From: RDXT01 sp033765305
GTDB lineage: Bacteria; Bacteroidota; Bacteroidia; J057
Assembly: GCA_033765305.1 (NCBI GenBank)
Contig: JANRID010000065.1
Span: 1 to 64,000, forward strand
Direction: 5' to 3'
Length of the DNA stretch: 64,000 nt
Part shown: one piece after another, positions 9,426 through 19,006 of the stretch
Layout of the letters: every line of letters begins with the position of its first letter
Numbering within the stretch: position 1 is the first letter of the stretch
Notes under the pieces: model-generated
Told to the model about the DNA's origin: nothing
The model's database searches: none
What the model saw: the letters and a program-made list of their open reading frames with translations, nothing else
Position numbers and translations under genes: made by a program

Positions 9426-10043
9426 TCAGAGTGTTTGCCCTTCAAAGCCGATTTCGAGGCCGCTGCGTTCCTCGCGGGCGCCGAGGTAAAAGCAGCTGCG
9501 GCAGCGCGGCTCGTACACATCCTTCTCGCCGAGCAGCACCGTGTCTTCGAGATTGGTGAGGCGGAAAGAGTAGTTGGCAAGGCTGCCGCAGACCTGGCAG
9601 ATGGCATGCACCTTGGTGACAAATTCGGCGATGGCGAGCACCCGGGGCATGGGGCCGAAGGGCACCCCCCGGAAATCCATGTCGAGTCCGGCGACGATCA
9701 CACGGAAACCCCGGTTGGCCAGCTCCTGGGCTACTTCCGGCAGGCTTTCGTCGAAAAACTGGGCCTCATCGATCCCGATCACATCCGCTTCGCCGGCCAG
9801 CGCCAGGATATCGGAGGCATGGGCGACCGGGGTGGACGGAAAAGCTTTCTGGTCGTGGGAGACGATGTCCGTTTCGCTGTAGCGGCGGTCCACCGAGGGC
9901 TTGAAAATCCGGATCCGCTGATTGGCGATCTGCGCGCGCCGCAGGCGGCGGATCAGTTCTTCCGTTTTGCCCGAAAACATACTGCCGCACACCACCTCGA
10001 TCCAGCCGGTACGGCGGTTGTGGGCGTGATACTCGATGAACAT
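9426..10043 (-). CDS. tdk: thymidine kinase
   Basis: Type II thymidine kinase of 205 residues, phosphorylating deoxythymidine to dTMP with ATP in the cytosolic salvage pathway. The P-loop GSMFSGKT is at residues 20-27, and DEAQFF at 92-97 contains the catalytic Glu93. Two Cys-x2-Cys pairs (CQVC and CRSC) form the structural zinc site of this family. Length is normal. The start lies 33 bases downstream of the rnc stop, so it is probably the last gene of acpP-fabF-rnc-tdk. Confidence 0.96.
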   Translation of the reverse strand: MFIEYHAHNRRTGWIEVVCGSMFSGKTEELIRRLRRAQIANQRIRIFKPSVDRRYSETDIVSHDQKAFPSTPVAHASDILALAGEADVIGIDEAQFFDESLPEVAQELANRGFRVIVAGLDMDFRGVPFGPMPRVLAIAEFVTKVHAICQVCGSLANYSFRLTNLEDTVLLGEKDVYEPRCRSCFYLGAREERSGLEIGFEGQTL

Positions 10044-10076
10044 GTCCCAGAATTTCAGGCAAAATAGGAAAAATGC

Positions 10077-10826
10077 TCAGGCGATCGCATTGAGCCGGAG
10101 CAAGGCATCCTCGGATGCGCGCTGTTCGGCGGATTTCTTGTTTTTGCCTTCGCCTACGCCCAGCACCTTCTCGCCGACCTTGGCCTGGATGCGGAATACT
10201 TTATTGCGGCCTTCGCCCAGTTCTTCGATCACCACGAACATCAGCAGGCCCATTTTGCTGCGCTGCACGTATTCGATCAGCTTATTTTTGTAGCTGATCA
10301 CCTGGGTTTCGACCTCATGCAGCTGGATATAGGGCCGGAGGATTCGGCGGTGCACAAAGCGGCGGGCGGCATCGAATCCGTGGTCGAGGTACACGGCCCC
10401 GATGAAGGCTTCGAGCGCATCACCGTACATGGAGTCGTTGATGGAGCCGGCCTGGCGGTGGCGGATCAGCTCGTCGATGCCCAGCTTGCGGCAGATTTCG
10501 TTGAGCGATTTGCGGTTTACGATTTTGGACCGCATCTCTGTCAGGAAGCCCTCATCCCGGAGCGGATACATCTTAAAGAGGTATTCGGCAATCACGGTAT
10601 CGAGGATCGAATCGCCGAGGAACTCCAGGCGCTCATTGCAGCCGAGGGCTACGGCCTTGGGGCGGCTGTCGCGGTCGTCGCCGGCCTTGACCGAAGAGCT
10701 ATGCGTCAGGGCGAGCTGATAGAGGGCAGGCTCGCCAGGGATGTAGCCCGTAATGCGCAGGATGGTTTTGGCCAGCTTGCGGGAGGGGGAAAGATACAAG
10801 TTGTAGAACTGTATCGGTGTCGGCAT
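10077..10826 (-). CDS. rnc: ribonuclease III
   Basis: Endoribonuclease of 249 residues that cleaves double-stranded RNA during rRNA and mRNA processing. The signature NERLEFLGDSILD starts at 64. Metal-binding residues Glu68, Asp72, Asp136 and Glu139 are all present, the last two in GDALEAFIGAVYLDHG. A C-terminal dsRBD runs from about 185 to 246 and keeps the KKSAEQRASEDAL helix. It follows fabF by 75 bases, a gap that holds a plausible promoter of its own. The acpP-fabF-rnc order is common in Bacteroidota. Confidence 0.97.
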   Translation of the reverse strand: MPTPIQFYNLYLSPSRKLAKTILRITGYIPGEPALYQLALTHSSSVKAGDDRDSRPKAVALGCNERLEFLGDSILDTVIAEYLFKMYPLRDEGFLTEMRSKIVNRKSLNEICRKLGIDELIRHRQAGSINDSMYGDALEAFIGAVYLDHGFDAARRFVHRRILRPYIQLHEVETQVISYKNKLIEYVQRSKMGLLMFVVIEELGEGRNKVFRIQAKVGEKVLGVGEGKNKKSAEQRASEDALLRLNAIA

Positions 10827-10843
10827 ACGATCAATAACCGATC

Positions 10844-10875
10844 TAAAGATACGGTCTTGCTGTGGAAATTACAAA
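10844..10875 (-). promoter_or_regulatory. possible rnc promoter
   Basis: Read on the minus strand: TTTG (10875-10872), a 20-base spacer, then TATCTTTA (10851-10844), one base off the TAnnTTTG consensus. It sits 17 bases before the rnc ATG in the fabF-rnc gap, so rnc-tdk may be transcribed independently as well as from the acpP promoter. Confidence 0.5.
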
Positions 10876-10901
10876 GCGATCGGCAGCCGGCGGCAGGCAG
10901 G

Positions 10902-12146
<1,245 letters not shown>

Positions 12147-12154
12147 GAATCGAA

Positions 12155-12415
12155 TTAGGACTGTTGATTCTTGAGCGCTTCTTCGAGGTAGCGGGTCGAA
12201 TCGCCCACCGTCACGATCTTTTCGGCTGCTTCGTCAGGAATGCTGATATTGAATTCCTTCTCGAATTCCATGATCAGCTCTACCGTATCGAGGGAGTCGG
12301 CGCCCAGATCGTTGGCAAAGCTGGCTTCGGGGGTCACCTCGGAAGGCTCCACGCCCAGCTTGTCAACGATGATTTCCTTAACGCGCTCGGCAATGTTGGA
12401 AATGTCCGGAGTCAT
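12155..12415 (-). CDS. acpP: acyl carrier protein
   Basis: 86-residue acidic carrier of fatty acyl intermediates. The 4'-phosphopantetheine attachment serine is Ser41 in GADSLDTVELIMEFE, the standard ACP signature. First gene of acpP-fabF-rnc-tdk, preceded by a well-formed promoter. Confidence 0.97.
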   Translation of the reverse strand: MTPDISNIAERVKEIIVDKLGVEPSEVTPEASFANDLGADSLDTVELIMEFEKEFNISIPDEAAEKIVTVGDSTRYLEEALKNQQS

Positions 12416-12456
12416 AGTCAGGGTAAATGTGATGAGTGCTTGTAGGAAAATTTGGG

Positions 12457-12486
12457 CAAATATAACACTTTATCAAGACGCGCAAA
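12457..12486 (-). promoter_or_regulatory. acpP operon promoter
   Basis: Minus strand: TTTG (12486-12483), 18-base spacer, TATATTTG (12464-12457), an almost ideal match to the Bacteroidota primary-sigma consensus TTTG-N19-TAnnTTTG. The acpP ATG at 12415 follows 41 bases later, leaving a leader of about 37 bases. Confidence 0.75.
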
Positions 12487-12507
12487 TTGGGGTCTTTCTT
12501 ATTTTTA

Positions 12508-12515
12508 TAAATTCG
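12508..12515 (+). promoter_or_regulatory. possible -7 element for the IPExxxVDY-pyk operon
   Basis: TAAATTCG differs from TAnnTTTG at one defined base and lies 16 bases before the TTG start at 12532, divergent to the acpP promoter. No clear -33 box was seen. Confidence 0.3.
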
Positions 12516-12531
12516 CAGTGAATCTACTGCC

Positions 12532-12990
12532 TTGGCACGCAAAGTTTACATAGAGCAATCGTTTGATTATCAGTTGCTTGTGATTGGAATAGCCTCCACC
12601 GAACGGGTCTGGAAGCTATGCCATGAGGTAAACCGTGCCCTCGGAATCAGCCTGCAGGAATCCCGTTCCGAGCATCCGGGGGGGCCTGCCCAGCCTCCGG
12701 CAACCGATTCCCCTGAAGGGCTCTTCGGACAGGAAGCACCCGGCGGTGCCGCCGGGCCCTACTACGAAGACCACAGCTCCCATCCGGAATGGGAATACGC
12801 CCTCGCCGCGTTGCCTGCCGCCCGGCTGCCCCGCGAGGCCCGCGCCTTCCGCTACGCACTCCTCGTGCGCTGCGCCGGCACGGCCGCCCCCGACCCGGAC
12901 GACCTCATCGCCCGGCTCTCCACGGCCCCTGCCGTACTCTCTGCAATGGATCTCTCTCAAGTCAAAAACATCAAATCCCTACTGCCTTGA
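12532..12990 (+). CDS. IPExxxVDY family protein
   Basis: Small cytosolic protein of 152 residues. The N-terminal ~55 residues (FDYQLLVIGIASTERVWKL...) and the C-terminal LSQVKNIKSLLP match what I know of the IPExxxVDY family, a Bacteroidota protein of unknown function usually encoded just before pyruvate kinase; that position holds here. The only available start is TTG at 12532: an in-frame TAA lies about 15 bases upstream and no ATG or GTG fits before the conserved region. Its stop overlaps the pyruvate kinase start, so the two are translationally coupled. Molecular function is unknown. Confidence 0.8.
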   Translation: MARKVYIEQSFDYQLLVIGIASTERVWKLCHEVNRALGISLQESRSEHPGGPAQPPATDSPEGLFGQEAPGGAAGPYYEDHSSHPEWEYALAALPAARLPREARAFRYALLVRCAGTAAPDPDDLIARLSTAPAVLSAMDLSQVKNIKSLLP

Positions 12991-14441
12991 CACTCTTTCA
13001 CCTCCGAAGAACCAAGATCGTCGCGACGATCGGCCCCGCCAGCGCCGACAAGAAGACCCTCCTCGCTATGGTCGAAGCCGGGATGGATGTGGCGCGCCTC
13101 AATTTCTCCCACGCGGATCACGAGACCCACGAACGTTCCCTCAAGCTGATCCGCGAGATCAACGCACAGTACGGGACCAACATCTGTATCCTCCAGGACC
13201 TCCAGGGCCCTAAAATCCGCATCGGAGACCTCGCCGAGCCGATCCGCATCGAAGAAGGCCAGATCATCACCATCCGCTCCGATATCAAGGAGCTTACCGA
13301 CGGCGCCCTGCCCATCCAGTATGACGCATTCGCCCGGGACGTGAAGGCTGGGGAAATGGTCCTCATCGACGACGGAAAGGTCGAGTGCGAAGTGCTCGAT
13401 ACCAACGGAATCAATACCGTGCGCCTCCGCATCGTCGCCGGCGAGGTGATCTCCAGCCGCAAGGGCGTCAACCTGCCCTACACCAAGATCACCGAACCGA
13501 CCATCACCGAGAAAGATTTCCGCGACATCGAATTCGGCATCAAGCACAACGTGGAATGGATCGCCCTCTCCTTCGTGCGCTCCGCCGATGATGTGCGGCT
13601 CCTCAAAGAGCTCATCCGCCTCAAAAACGGCACCTCCAAGGTGATCGCCAAGATCGAAAAGCCCGCCGCCCTCCAGAATATCGACGAAATCATCCGCGTA
13701 TCCGATGGCCTGATGGTGGCCCGCGGCGACCTGGGGGTGGAAATCCCGATGGAAGAGGTGCCCGCCTGGCAGAAGCGCATCATCAAGAAAAGCAATGCCG
13801 CCGGCAAGCCGGTCATCCTCGCTACCCACGTGATGGAGTCCATGATCACCAACAAGCGCCCCACCCGCGCCGAGGCCAATGACGTGGCCAATGCCCTCGT
13901 GGACGGCGCCGATGCGGTGATGCTCAGCGCAGAAACCTCCGCAGGCAAATGGCCCGTGGAAACGGTGGCGAGCATGAACAAAATCCTCATCAGCGTGGAG
14001 CGGGAGGAAAACGGCATCTACTACCGCAATATGGAGGTGGCGCCGCCGGATGAGTCTGAATTCCTCAATACCTCCATCATCGCCGCTGCCTCCCAGCTGG
14101 CCGAGCAGACCGACGCGAAAGCCATCATCGGCATGACCCGTTCGGGCTACACCGCCCTGCAGCTCTCCCGCTGCCGGCCCAAGGCGCATATTTTTGCCTT
14201 CACCGACAACCGCGAGATCATCACCACCCTGAACCTGGTCTGGGGTGTCCGCGCATTTTACTACGACGGATTCGTCAGCACGGACCAGACCATCCAGGAT
14301 GTGCACGAGATCCTCAAGGAGCGCGAGCTGGTGGCACCCGGCGACATCATCATCAACACGGGCAGCATGCCGCTCCACGAGCGCGGCCTGACCAACATGA
14401 TCAAGATCAGCCGGATCCGTCCCAAGGGCTACGCAGGATAA
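12987..14441 (+). CDS. pyk: pyruvate kinase
   Basis: Last step of glycolysis, converting phosphoenolpyruvate and ADP to pyruvate and ATP. The start is placed at TTG 12987, which overlaps the preceding stop in TTGA and gives 484 residues, normal for the family. N-terminal RRTKIVATIGPAS, the barrel motif IAKIEKPAALQN, MVARGDLGVEIP, and the signature around ATHVMESMITNKRPTRAE (the usual Gln of ATQMLESM is His here) are all present, with a C-terminal allosteric domain. An open frame extends upstream within the previous gene but has no homologous sequence. The next gene overlaps its stop by one base. Confidence 0.96.
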   Translation: MTLFHLRRTKIVATIGPASADKKTLLAMVEAGMDVARLNFSHADHETHERSLKLIREINAQYGTNICILQDLQGPKIRIGDLAEPIRIEEGQIITIRSDIKELTDGALPIQYDAFARDVKAGEMVLIDDGKVECEVLDTNGINTVRLRIVAGEVISSRKGVNLPYTKITEPTITEKDFRDIEFGIKHNVEWIALSFVRSADDVRLLKELIRLKNGTSKVIAKIEKPAALQNIDEIIRVSDGLMVARGDLGVEIPMEEVPAWQKRIIKKSNAAGKPVILATHVMESMITNKRPTRAEANDVANALVDGADAVMLSAETSAGKWPVETVASMNKILISVEREENGIYYRNMEVAPPDESEFLNTSIIAAASQLAEQTDAKAIIGMTRSGYTALQLSRCRPKAHIFAFTDNREIITTLNLVWGVRAFYYDGFVSTDQTIQDVHEILKERELVAPGDIIINTGSMPLHERGLTNMIKISRIRPKGYAG

Positions 14442-15571
14442 TGCAGGGCAGGCCGGCTTCGCATCGGCGCGTGCCTGTCTGTCTGGCGAATGTGTCCCGG
14501 ATCTGGGGCGGCGGCGAAATCTGGCATTATTCGATGGCAGCTTCGCTGCATGCGCAGGGCTATCCGGTCCAGGTGATCGCCTGGCCGGATAGCCCGCTGT
14601 TGCGCCGCTGCGAAGCGGCAGGCATTCCGGTCACCGGGATCCGGCTGCGCACCTGGTCGCTGCTGAATCCGGCAGCCTGGCTGCAGGTACGGCGCACGCT
14701 GCGGGCAGCAGGTACGGAGTGCCTGATCCTCAATGCATCCCATGAACTCAAGACCCTCGGCCTGATGGGCCGGGCGGCAGGCGTGCCGCAAATCGTGCTG
14801 CGGCGCGGGGTGGCGCGCGCCTTCTCGCGCAATATGCTCAACCGCCTGCTCCTGGAGCGGGTGCTTACCGGCTGGATCGCAATCTCGGAGGAGATTGCGG
14901 CCCGGCTGGTCCTGGCCTTTCCGGGGCTGGCCCGCCTTCCCCTGCTGCTCCTGCCCAACGGCGTGGATCTGGCGCGCTGGCGCCCGCAGCCGGCAGCAGC
15001 CCGGCCCGGGCGCCTGGGCATCGTGGCCCGGCTTTCGCCGGAAAAAGGCGTGGACCGGGCGCTCGGCGTGCTGCCCTGGCTGGTGCCCGAGGCGCCGGAG
15101 GTGCATCTGACGGTCTGGGGCGAGGGCCCCGAACAGGAACGGCTCGAAGCCCTGGCCGCCCGCATGTGCCTGCAGCGCCGGGTGTCCTTTGCCGGATTTT
15201 CAGAACAGCTGGAAACGGATCTGGCTGCCTGCCAGGTCTTTCTCTTCACGGCCCGCGGCCAGGAAGGCACCACCCAGGCCATTCTTCAGGCCATGGCGCT
15301 GGGCCTGCCGGTCGTAGCCTTCGATACCGACTCCATCCGGGAGCTCGTCCGCGACGGGGAGACGGGCTTCGTCGTTCCGGACGGCGACCTGGAAGCCATG
15401 GCCCGGAAGGTGCTGGCGCTGCTGGCCGATGATGCGCTGCGCGCCCGCATGGGCGCAGCAGGCCGGCAGCAGGCAGAGGCGCATCACCGCTGGGAGGATT
15501 CCGTGGAGCGGGCGCTCCGCTGGATCGAAAACTTATCGTACCTTACTCCCCGCAAAGGTTCTCCGGCATGA
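14441..15571 (+). CDS. glycosyltransferase family 4 protein
   Basis: GT-B fold glycosyltransferase of 376 residues. The N-terminal acceptor domain has the glycine loop IWGGGEIWH. The C-terminal nucleotide-sugar domain starts near VARLSPEKGVDRAL, and the region near residues 282-293 reads EGTTQAILQAM. The usual E-x7-E of GT4 enzymes is E-x7-Q here, a variant I associate with some members of the family. Sugar donor and acceptor cannot be told from sequence. ATG overlaps the pyk stop by one base, and its own stop overlaps gldG in ATGA, so it lies within a translationally coupled run. Confidence 0.88.
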   Translation: MQGRPASHRRVPVCLANVSRIWGGGEIWHYSMAASLHAQGYPVQVIAWPDSPLLRRCEAAGIPVTGIRLRTWSLLNPAAWLQVRRTLRAAGTECLILNASHELKTLGLMGRAAGVPQIVLRRGVARAFSRNMLNRLLLERVLTGWIAISEEIAARLVLAFPGLARLPLLLLPNGVDLARWRPQPAAARPGRLGIVARLSPEKGVDRALGVLPWLVPEAPEVHLTVWGEGPEQERLEALAARMCLQRRVSFAGFSEQLETDLAACQVFLFTARGQEGTTQAILQAMALGLPVVAFDTDSIRELVRDGETGFVVPDGDLEAMARKVLALLADDALRARMGAAGRQQAEAHHRWEDSVERALRWIENLSYLTPRKGSPA

Positions 15572-17280
15572 AACGTCTGCATCATACCTTGCAGCTGCTG
15601 ATCGTGGCAGCACTGCTCATCGTCGTCAACCTGTTCGGATCGGCGTTTTTCGCGCGCTTCGACCTGACCCGCGAGGGAAGGTATTCGCTCTCGGACCTGG
15701 CGAAGGAGACGGCCCGCAGCCTCGACTACCCGATGGTCGTGACGGTGTACCTCGAAGGGGCATTTCCGCCCAACATCCGCGAGTTTCAGGAAGCGGTGCG
15801 CACGACCCTGGCCGAAATGCGCCAGTATGCCAGCGGAAATCTGGAGTACGAGTTCACCGATCCGAGCAAAAACCCCGAGCTCCTCGCACTCTTCAAGGAG
15901 CGGCGCTTCGAGCCGGTGCCGGTGCAGGTCCGGGTATCCAGCACAGAGACCCGCCAGCAGGTCATGTGGCCGCTGGCCCTGGTCCGCTACCGCGAGCGGG
16001 AGGTGTATGTGGATCTGCTCAAAGGCGCGTCTGTGTTTACGCGGGAAGGCGCCAATGTGGATTTCATCAAAGCGGAGGCCGATCTGGAATACAAGCTCGT
16101 GTCGGCCATGCGCAACCTGCTGAAGGAGCGCAGCGGGGTCGTCGCCTACCTCCAGGGGCACGGGGAACTGTCGCCGGAGGAAACGCCGGACCTGCTGAGC
16201 GAAATCCAGACGCATTATACGGCATTCACCTTCGACATGGCCCGGCAGCCGGGCATGGCCATCAGCCCCAGCATCGATGTGCTGCTGATCCTCCAGCCGG
16301 AGCGGCCGTTTTCGGAGCGGGATAAATACGAAATCGACCAGTACCTCATGCGCGGCGGCAGCATCCTCTGGTCGCTCAGCCAGCAGCAGGTGGATTTTAC
16401 CCTGGCGGGCTACCAGAAGCAGTCGGCGCTGACCCAGCTCCGGGAGCTGAACCTGGACGATCTGTTCTTCCGGTACGGATTCAAGATCAACTACGATCTG
16501 GTGCAGGATGCGGAGTGCGAAACTTCGGAGCTGGTGGTGGAGGGATCGTCGGGCGCGTCGATGGTGACGGTGCCCTGGCCGTTTTTTCCGCTGGTGCTGT
16601 CCTTCCCGGAGCATCCGGTCACGCGGAATGTGGATGCGGTGCTGCTGCGCTACGCCGGCAGCATCGATACCTTTGCGCAGCCGGGGGTTCGCAAGTCGGT
16701 GTTTCTCAAGACTTCTCCGCGCAGCCGCACGGTGCAGGGCAGCCAGTTCATCGACATCGACACCTATGTCCAGAGCCCGCCGCCGGCAGCCTTGTTCAAC
16801 AAGCCTGGCGTAGTCGCCGGGGTGCTGATGGAAGGCATCTTCGGGTCGCTGTTTGCAGGGCGGGAGGCGCCGGTGGACTCGGCGGCGCAGGCGCCGCCGA
16901 CGGCGGCCTTCGGGGCCCGGAACAACCCCGCAGCCCCCGGTGCGATGGCCGTCATCGCCGACGGGGAGTTTGCCCGCGGCAAACTCTTCCAGCGCGAGCG
17001 GGCCGCCCGGATGCCCTACGACAATAAGACTTTGCTGATCAATGCAATCGATTACCTGGCCGGCGACGAGGCGCTGACCCAGATCCGCTCGCGGGAAGTC
17101 GTGGCCCGGCGCATCAGCCGCGAAAAAGCCGCTGCATCTGCCCTTCCGCTCAAAATCCTCAATCTGGGCCTCCCAGTGGCCTTGCTGGCCGCCTTCGGCC
17201 TGCTCAGAAGCTGGCTGCGCCGCCGCCGCAACCAGCAGCTGGCTGCCGGAAGCAGAACAGAAGGTCCGCACGCAGCGTAA
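15568..17280 (+). CDS. gldG: GldG, ABC-type auxiliary component of gliding motility
   Basis: 570 residues. One N-terminal membrane helix (about 9-28) precedes the conserved FDLTREGRYSLSDLAKE motif of GldG and related ABC_transp_aux proteins. A large periplasmic part follows, then a C-terminal helix near 530-552 (LPVALLAAFGLL) and a basic tail. In Flavobacterium GldG works with GldF and GldA as an ABC complex needed for gliding. Here the upstream neighbour is a glycosyltransferase joined by a 4-base overlap, and no gldF is in the window, so the partner must be encoded elsewhere. Confidence 0.88.
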   Translation: MKRLHHTLQLLIVAALLIVVNLFGSAFFARFDLTREGRYSLSDLAKETARSLDYPMVVTVYLEGAFPPNIREFQEAVRTTLAEMRQYASGNLEYEFTDPSKNPELLALFKERRFEPVPVQVRVSSTETRQQVMWPLALVRYREREVYVDLLKGASVFTREGANVDFIKAEADLEYKLVSAMRNLLKERSGVVAYLQGHGELSPEETPDLLSEIQTHYTAFTFDMARQPGMAISPSIDVLLILQPERPFSERDKYEIDQYLMRGGSILWSLSQQQVDFTLAGYQKQSALTQLRELNLDDLFFRYGFKINYDLVQDAECETSELVVEGSSGASMVTVPWPFFPLVLSFPEHPVTRNVDAVLLRYAGSIDTFAQPGVRKSVFLKTSPRSRTVQGSQFIDIDTYVQSPPPAALFNKPGVVAGVLMEGIFGSLFAGREAPVDSAAQAPPTAAFGARNNPAAPGAMAVIADGEFARGKLFQRERAARMPYDNKTLLINAIDYLAGDEALTQIRSREVVARRISREKAAASALPLKILNLGLPVALLAAFGLLRSWLRRRRNQQLAAGSRTEGPHAA

Positions 17281-17347
17281 CATATGATACAAATCACTAG
17301 CATCTGAAAAGGGCTTTGCTATTTTAGGGCGCATTAAACAACCCGAT

Positions 17348-18841
17348 ATGCCGCACATACGCCGACTGCTAGTCGCTAACCGGGGCGAAATCGCCCTGCG
17401 CATCATGCGCACCGCCCGCGAAATGGGCATCCAGACCATTGCGGTCTACTCTGAGGCCGATCAGAACGCTCCGCACGTGCAGTTTGCCGATGAGGCCTAC
17501 CTCCTCGGCCCGCCGCCTTCCGCACAGTCCTACCTCCTGGGCGACAAGATCATCCAGATCTGCCTCGACCACCATATCGATGCGATTCACCCGGGCTACG
17601 GCTTCCTGTCCGAAAATGCCGCCTTCACCCGCAAGGTGCAGGAGGCTGGAATTATCTTCATCGGCCCTTCCGCCGAAGCGATGGAGACCATGGGCGACAA
17701 GCTCTCCGCCAAGCAGGCCGCCAAGGCATTCGATGTGCCGCTGGTGCCAGGCCTGGACCACTCGATTACCGACATCGCAGAAGCCAAGCGGGTTGCCGAG
17801 CAGATTGGATTCCCGGTGCTGATCAAGGCATCTGCCGGCGGCGGCGGAAAAGGGATGCGGATCGTGGAGAACCCCGAAGAGTTTGAGGAGCAGATGGAGC
17901 GCGCCATCAGCGAAGCAGTCAAAGCCTTCGGAGACGGTGCCGTGTTCGTGGAGAAATACGTCACCTCGCCGCGCCACATCGAAATTCAGGTCCTCGGGGA
18001 TCTGCATGGCAACGTGGTGTACCTCTTCGAGCGCGAGTGCTCCGTGCAGCGCCGCCACCAGAAGGTGATCGAGGAAGCGCCTTCCTCCATCCTCACCCCT
18101 GAGCTGCGCAAGCGCATGGGCGAGGCCGCCGTGAACGTCTGCCGCTCCTGCAACTACACCAACGCCGGGACCGTGGAGTTCATCATGAACGACCAGATGG
18201 AGTTCTACTTCCTGGAAATGAATACCCGCCTGCAGGTGGAGCACCCGGTCTCCGAAATGATCACCGGCGTGGACCTCGTCCGCGAACAGATCCGCATCGC
18301 AGAAGGACATCCCATTTCCTTTACCCAGGATGACCTGAAAATCAACGGCCACGCCATCGAAGTGCGGGTCTACGCCGAAGATCCCACCAACAACTTCCTG
18401 CCGGACATTGGCAAGCTGCATGTGTACAAGCGCCCGCAGGGCGCAGGCATCCGCGTGGACGACGGCTTCGAGGAAGGCATGGATATCCCGATCTACTACG
18501 ATCCGATGATCGCCAAGCTGATCGTGCATGCCAAAACCCGCGAAGCGGCCATGGATAAAATGATCCGCACCATCGACGACTACGAAATCGTAGGCGTGCA
18601 GACGACGCTGGACTTCTGCCGGTTTGTCATGGGGCACGAAGCATTCCGCTCCGGGATGTTCGATACCCATTTCGTAAACAAATACTTTACGCCTGCGGTG
18701 CTTGAGCGACCGCTGGAGGATGCCGAGGCGGAAATTGCTGCGCTGGTAGCCCGTGCAGTGATCGAGGGAAGCAGCAAGGCAGAAGGGCCTGCGCACCCCT
18801 ACACCCCGCTGAGTACCTGGCGCCTGCGCCGCCGCGCCTGA
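17348..18841 (+). CDS. accC: acetyl-CoA carboxylase, biotin carboxylase subunit
   Basis: ATP-dependent carboxylation of biotin on the carrier protein, giving carboxybiotin for malonyl-CoA synthesis. 497 residues, about 50 more than E. coli AccC; the extra part is a C-terminal tail (GSSKAEGPAHPYTPLSTW...). Visible motifs: LVANRGEIALRIMRTARE at the N-terminus, AIHPGYGFLSENA, the ATP-grasp glycine loop KASAGGGGKGMR near 160, and EMNTRLQVEHPVSEM near 295 with catalytic Glu, Asn and Arg. It stands alone without accB, so pairing with propionyl- or methylcrotonyl-CoA carboxylase partners cannot be excluded. Confidence 0.93.
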   Translation: MPHIRRLLVANRGEIALRIMRTAREMGIQTIAVYSEADQNAPHVQFADEAYLLGPPPSAQSYLLGDKIIQICLDHHIDAIHPGYGFLSENAAFTRKVQEAGIIFIGPSAEAMETMGDKLSAKQAAKAFDVPLVPGLDHSITDIAEAKRVAEQIGFPVLIKASAGGGGKGMRIVENPEEFEEQMERAISEAVKAFGDGAVFVEKYVTSPRHIEIQVLGDLHGNVVYLFERECSVQRRHQKVIEEAPSSILTPELRKRMGEAAVNVCRSCNYTNAGTVEFIMNDQMEFYFLEMNTRLQVEHPVSEMITGVDLVREQIRIAEGHPISFTQDDLKINGHAIEVRVYAEDPTNNFLPDIGKLHVYKRPQGAGIRVDDGFEEGMDIPIYYDPMIAKLIVHAKTREAAMDKMIRTIDDYEIVGVQTTLDFCRFVMGHEAFRSGMFDTHFVNKYFTPAVLERPLEDAEAEIAALVARAVIEGSSKAEGPAHPYTPLSTWRLRRRA

Positions 18842-18901
18842 CCAGAACAGCCCGCGCACTCCAACGCTGTAGTATTCATCAGCTAGAGAAAACGCGCAAC
18901 G

Positions 18902-18923
18902 CCCCCGGCTGCACAACCGGGGG
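18902..18923 (+). terminator. hairpin after accC
   Basis: CCCCCGG (18902-18908) pairs with CCGGGGG (18917-18923) across an 8-base loop, 60 bases after the accC stop; only a short T-containing stretch follows. Confidence 0.5.
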
Positions 18924-18954
18924 TGTATTGCTGTATGGGCGGTTCGTGAAACGA

Positions 18955-18983
18955 GACAGCCGGCTCCTGGGGAGCCGGCTGTC
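18955..18983. terminator. perfect hairpin between convergent genes
   Basis: 13-base arms (18955-18967 and 18971-18983) with a 3-base loop, perfectly complementary. It lies just past the 3' end of the minus-strand giant secreted protein and probably serves both sides together with the hairpin at 18902. Confidence 0.7.
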
Positions 18984-19006
18984 TGCTGTCGTACGCGTTC
19001 GGTGCC

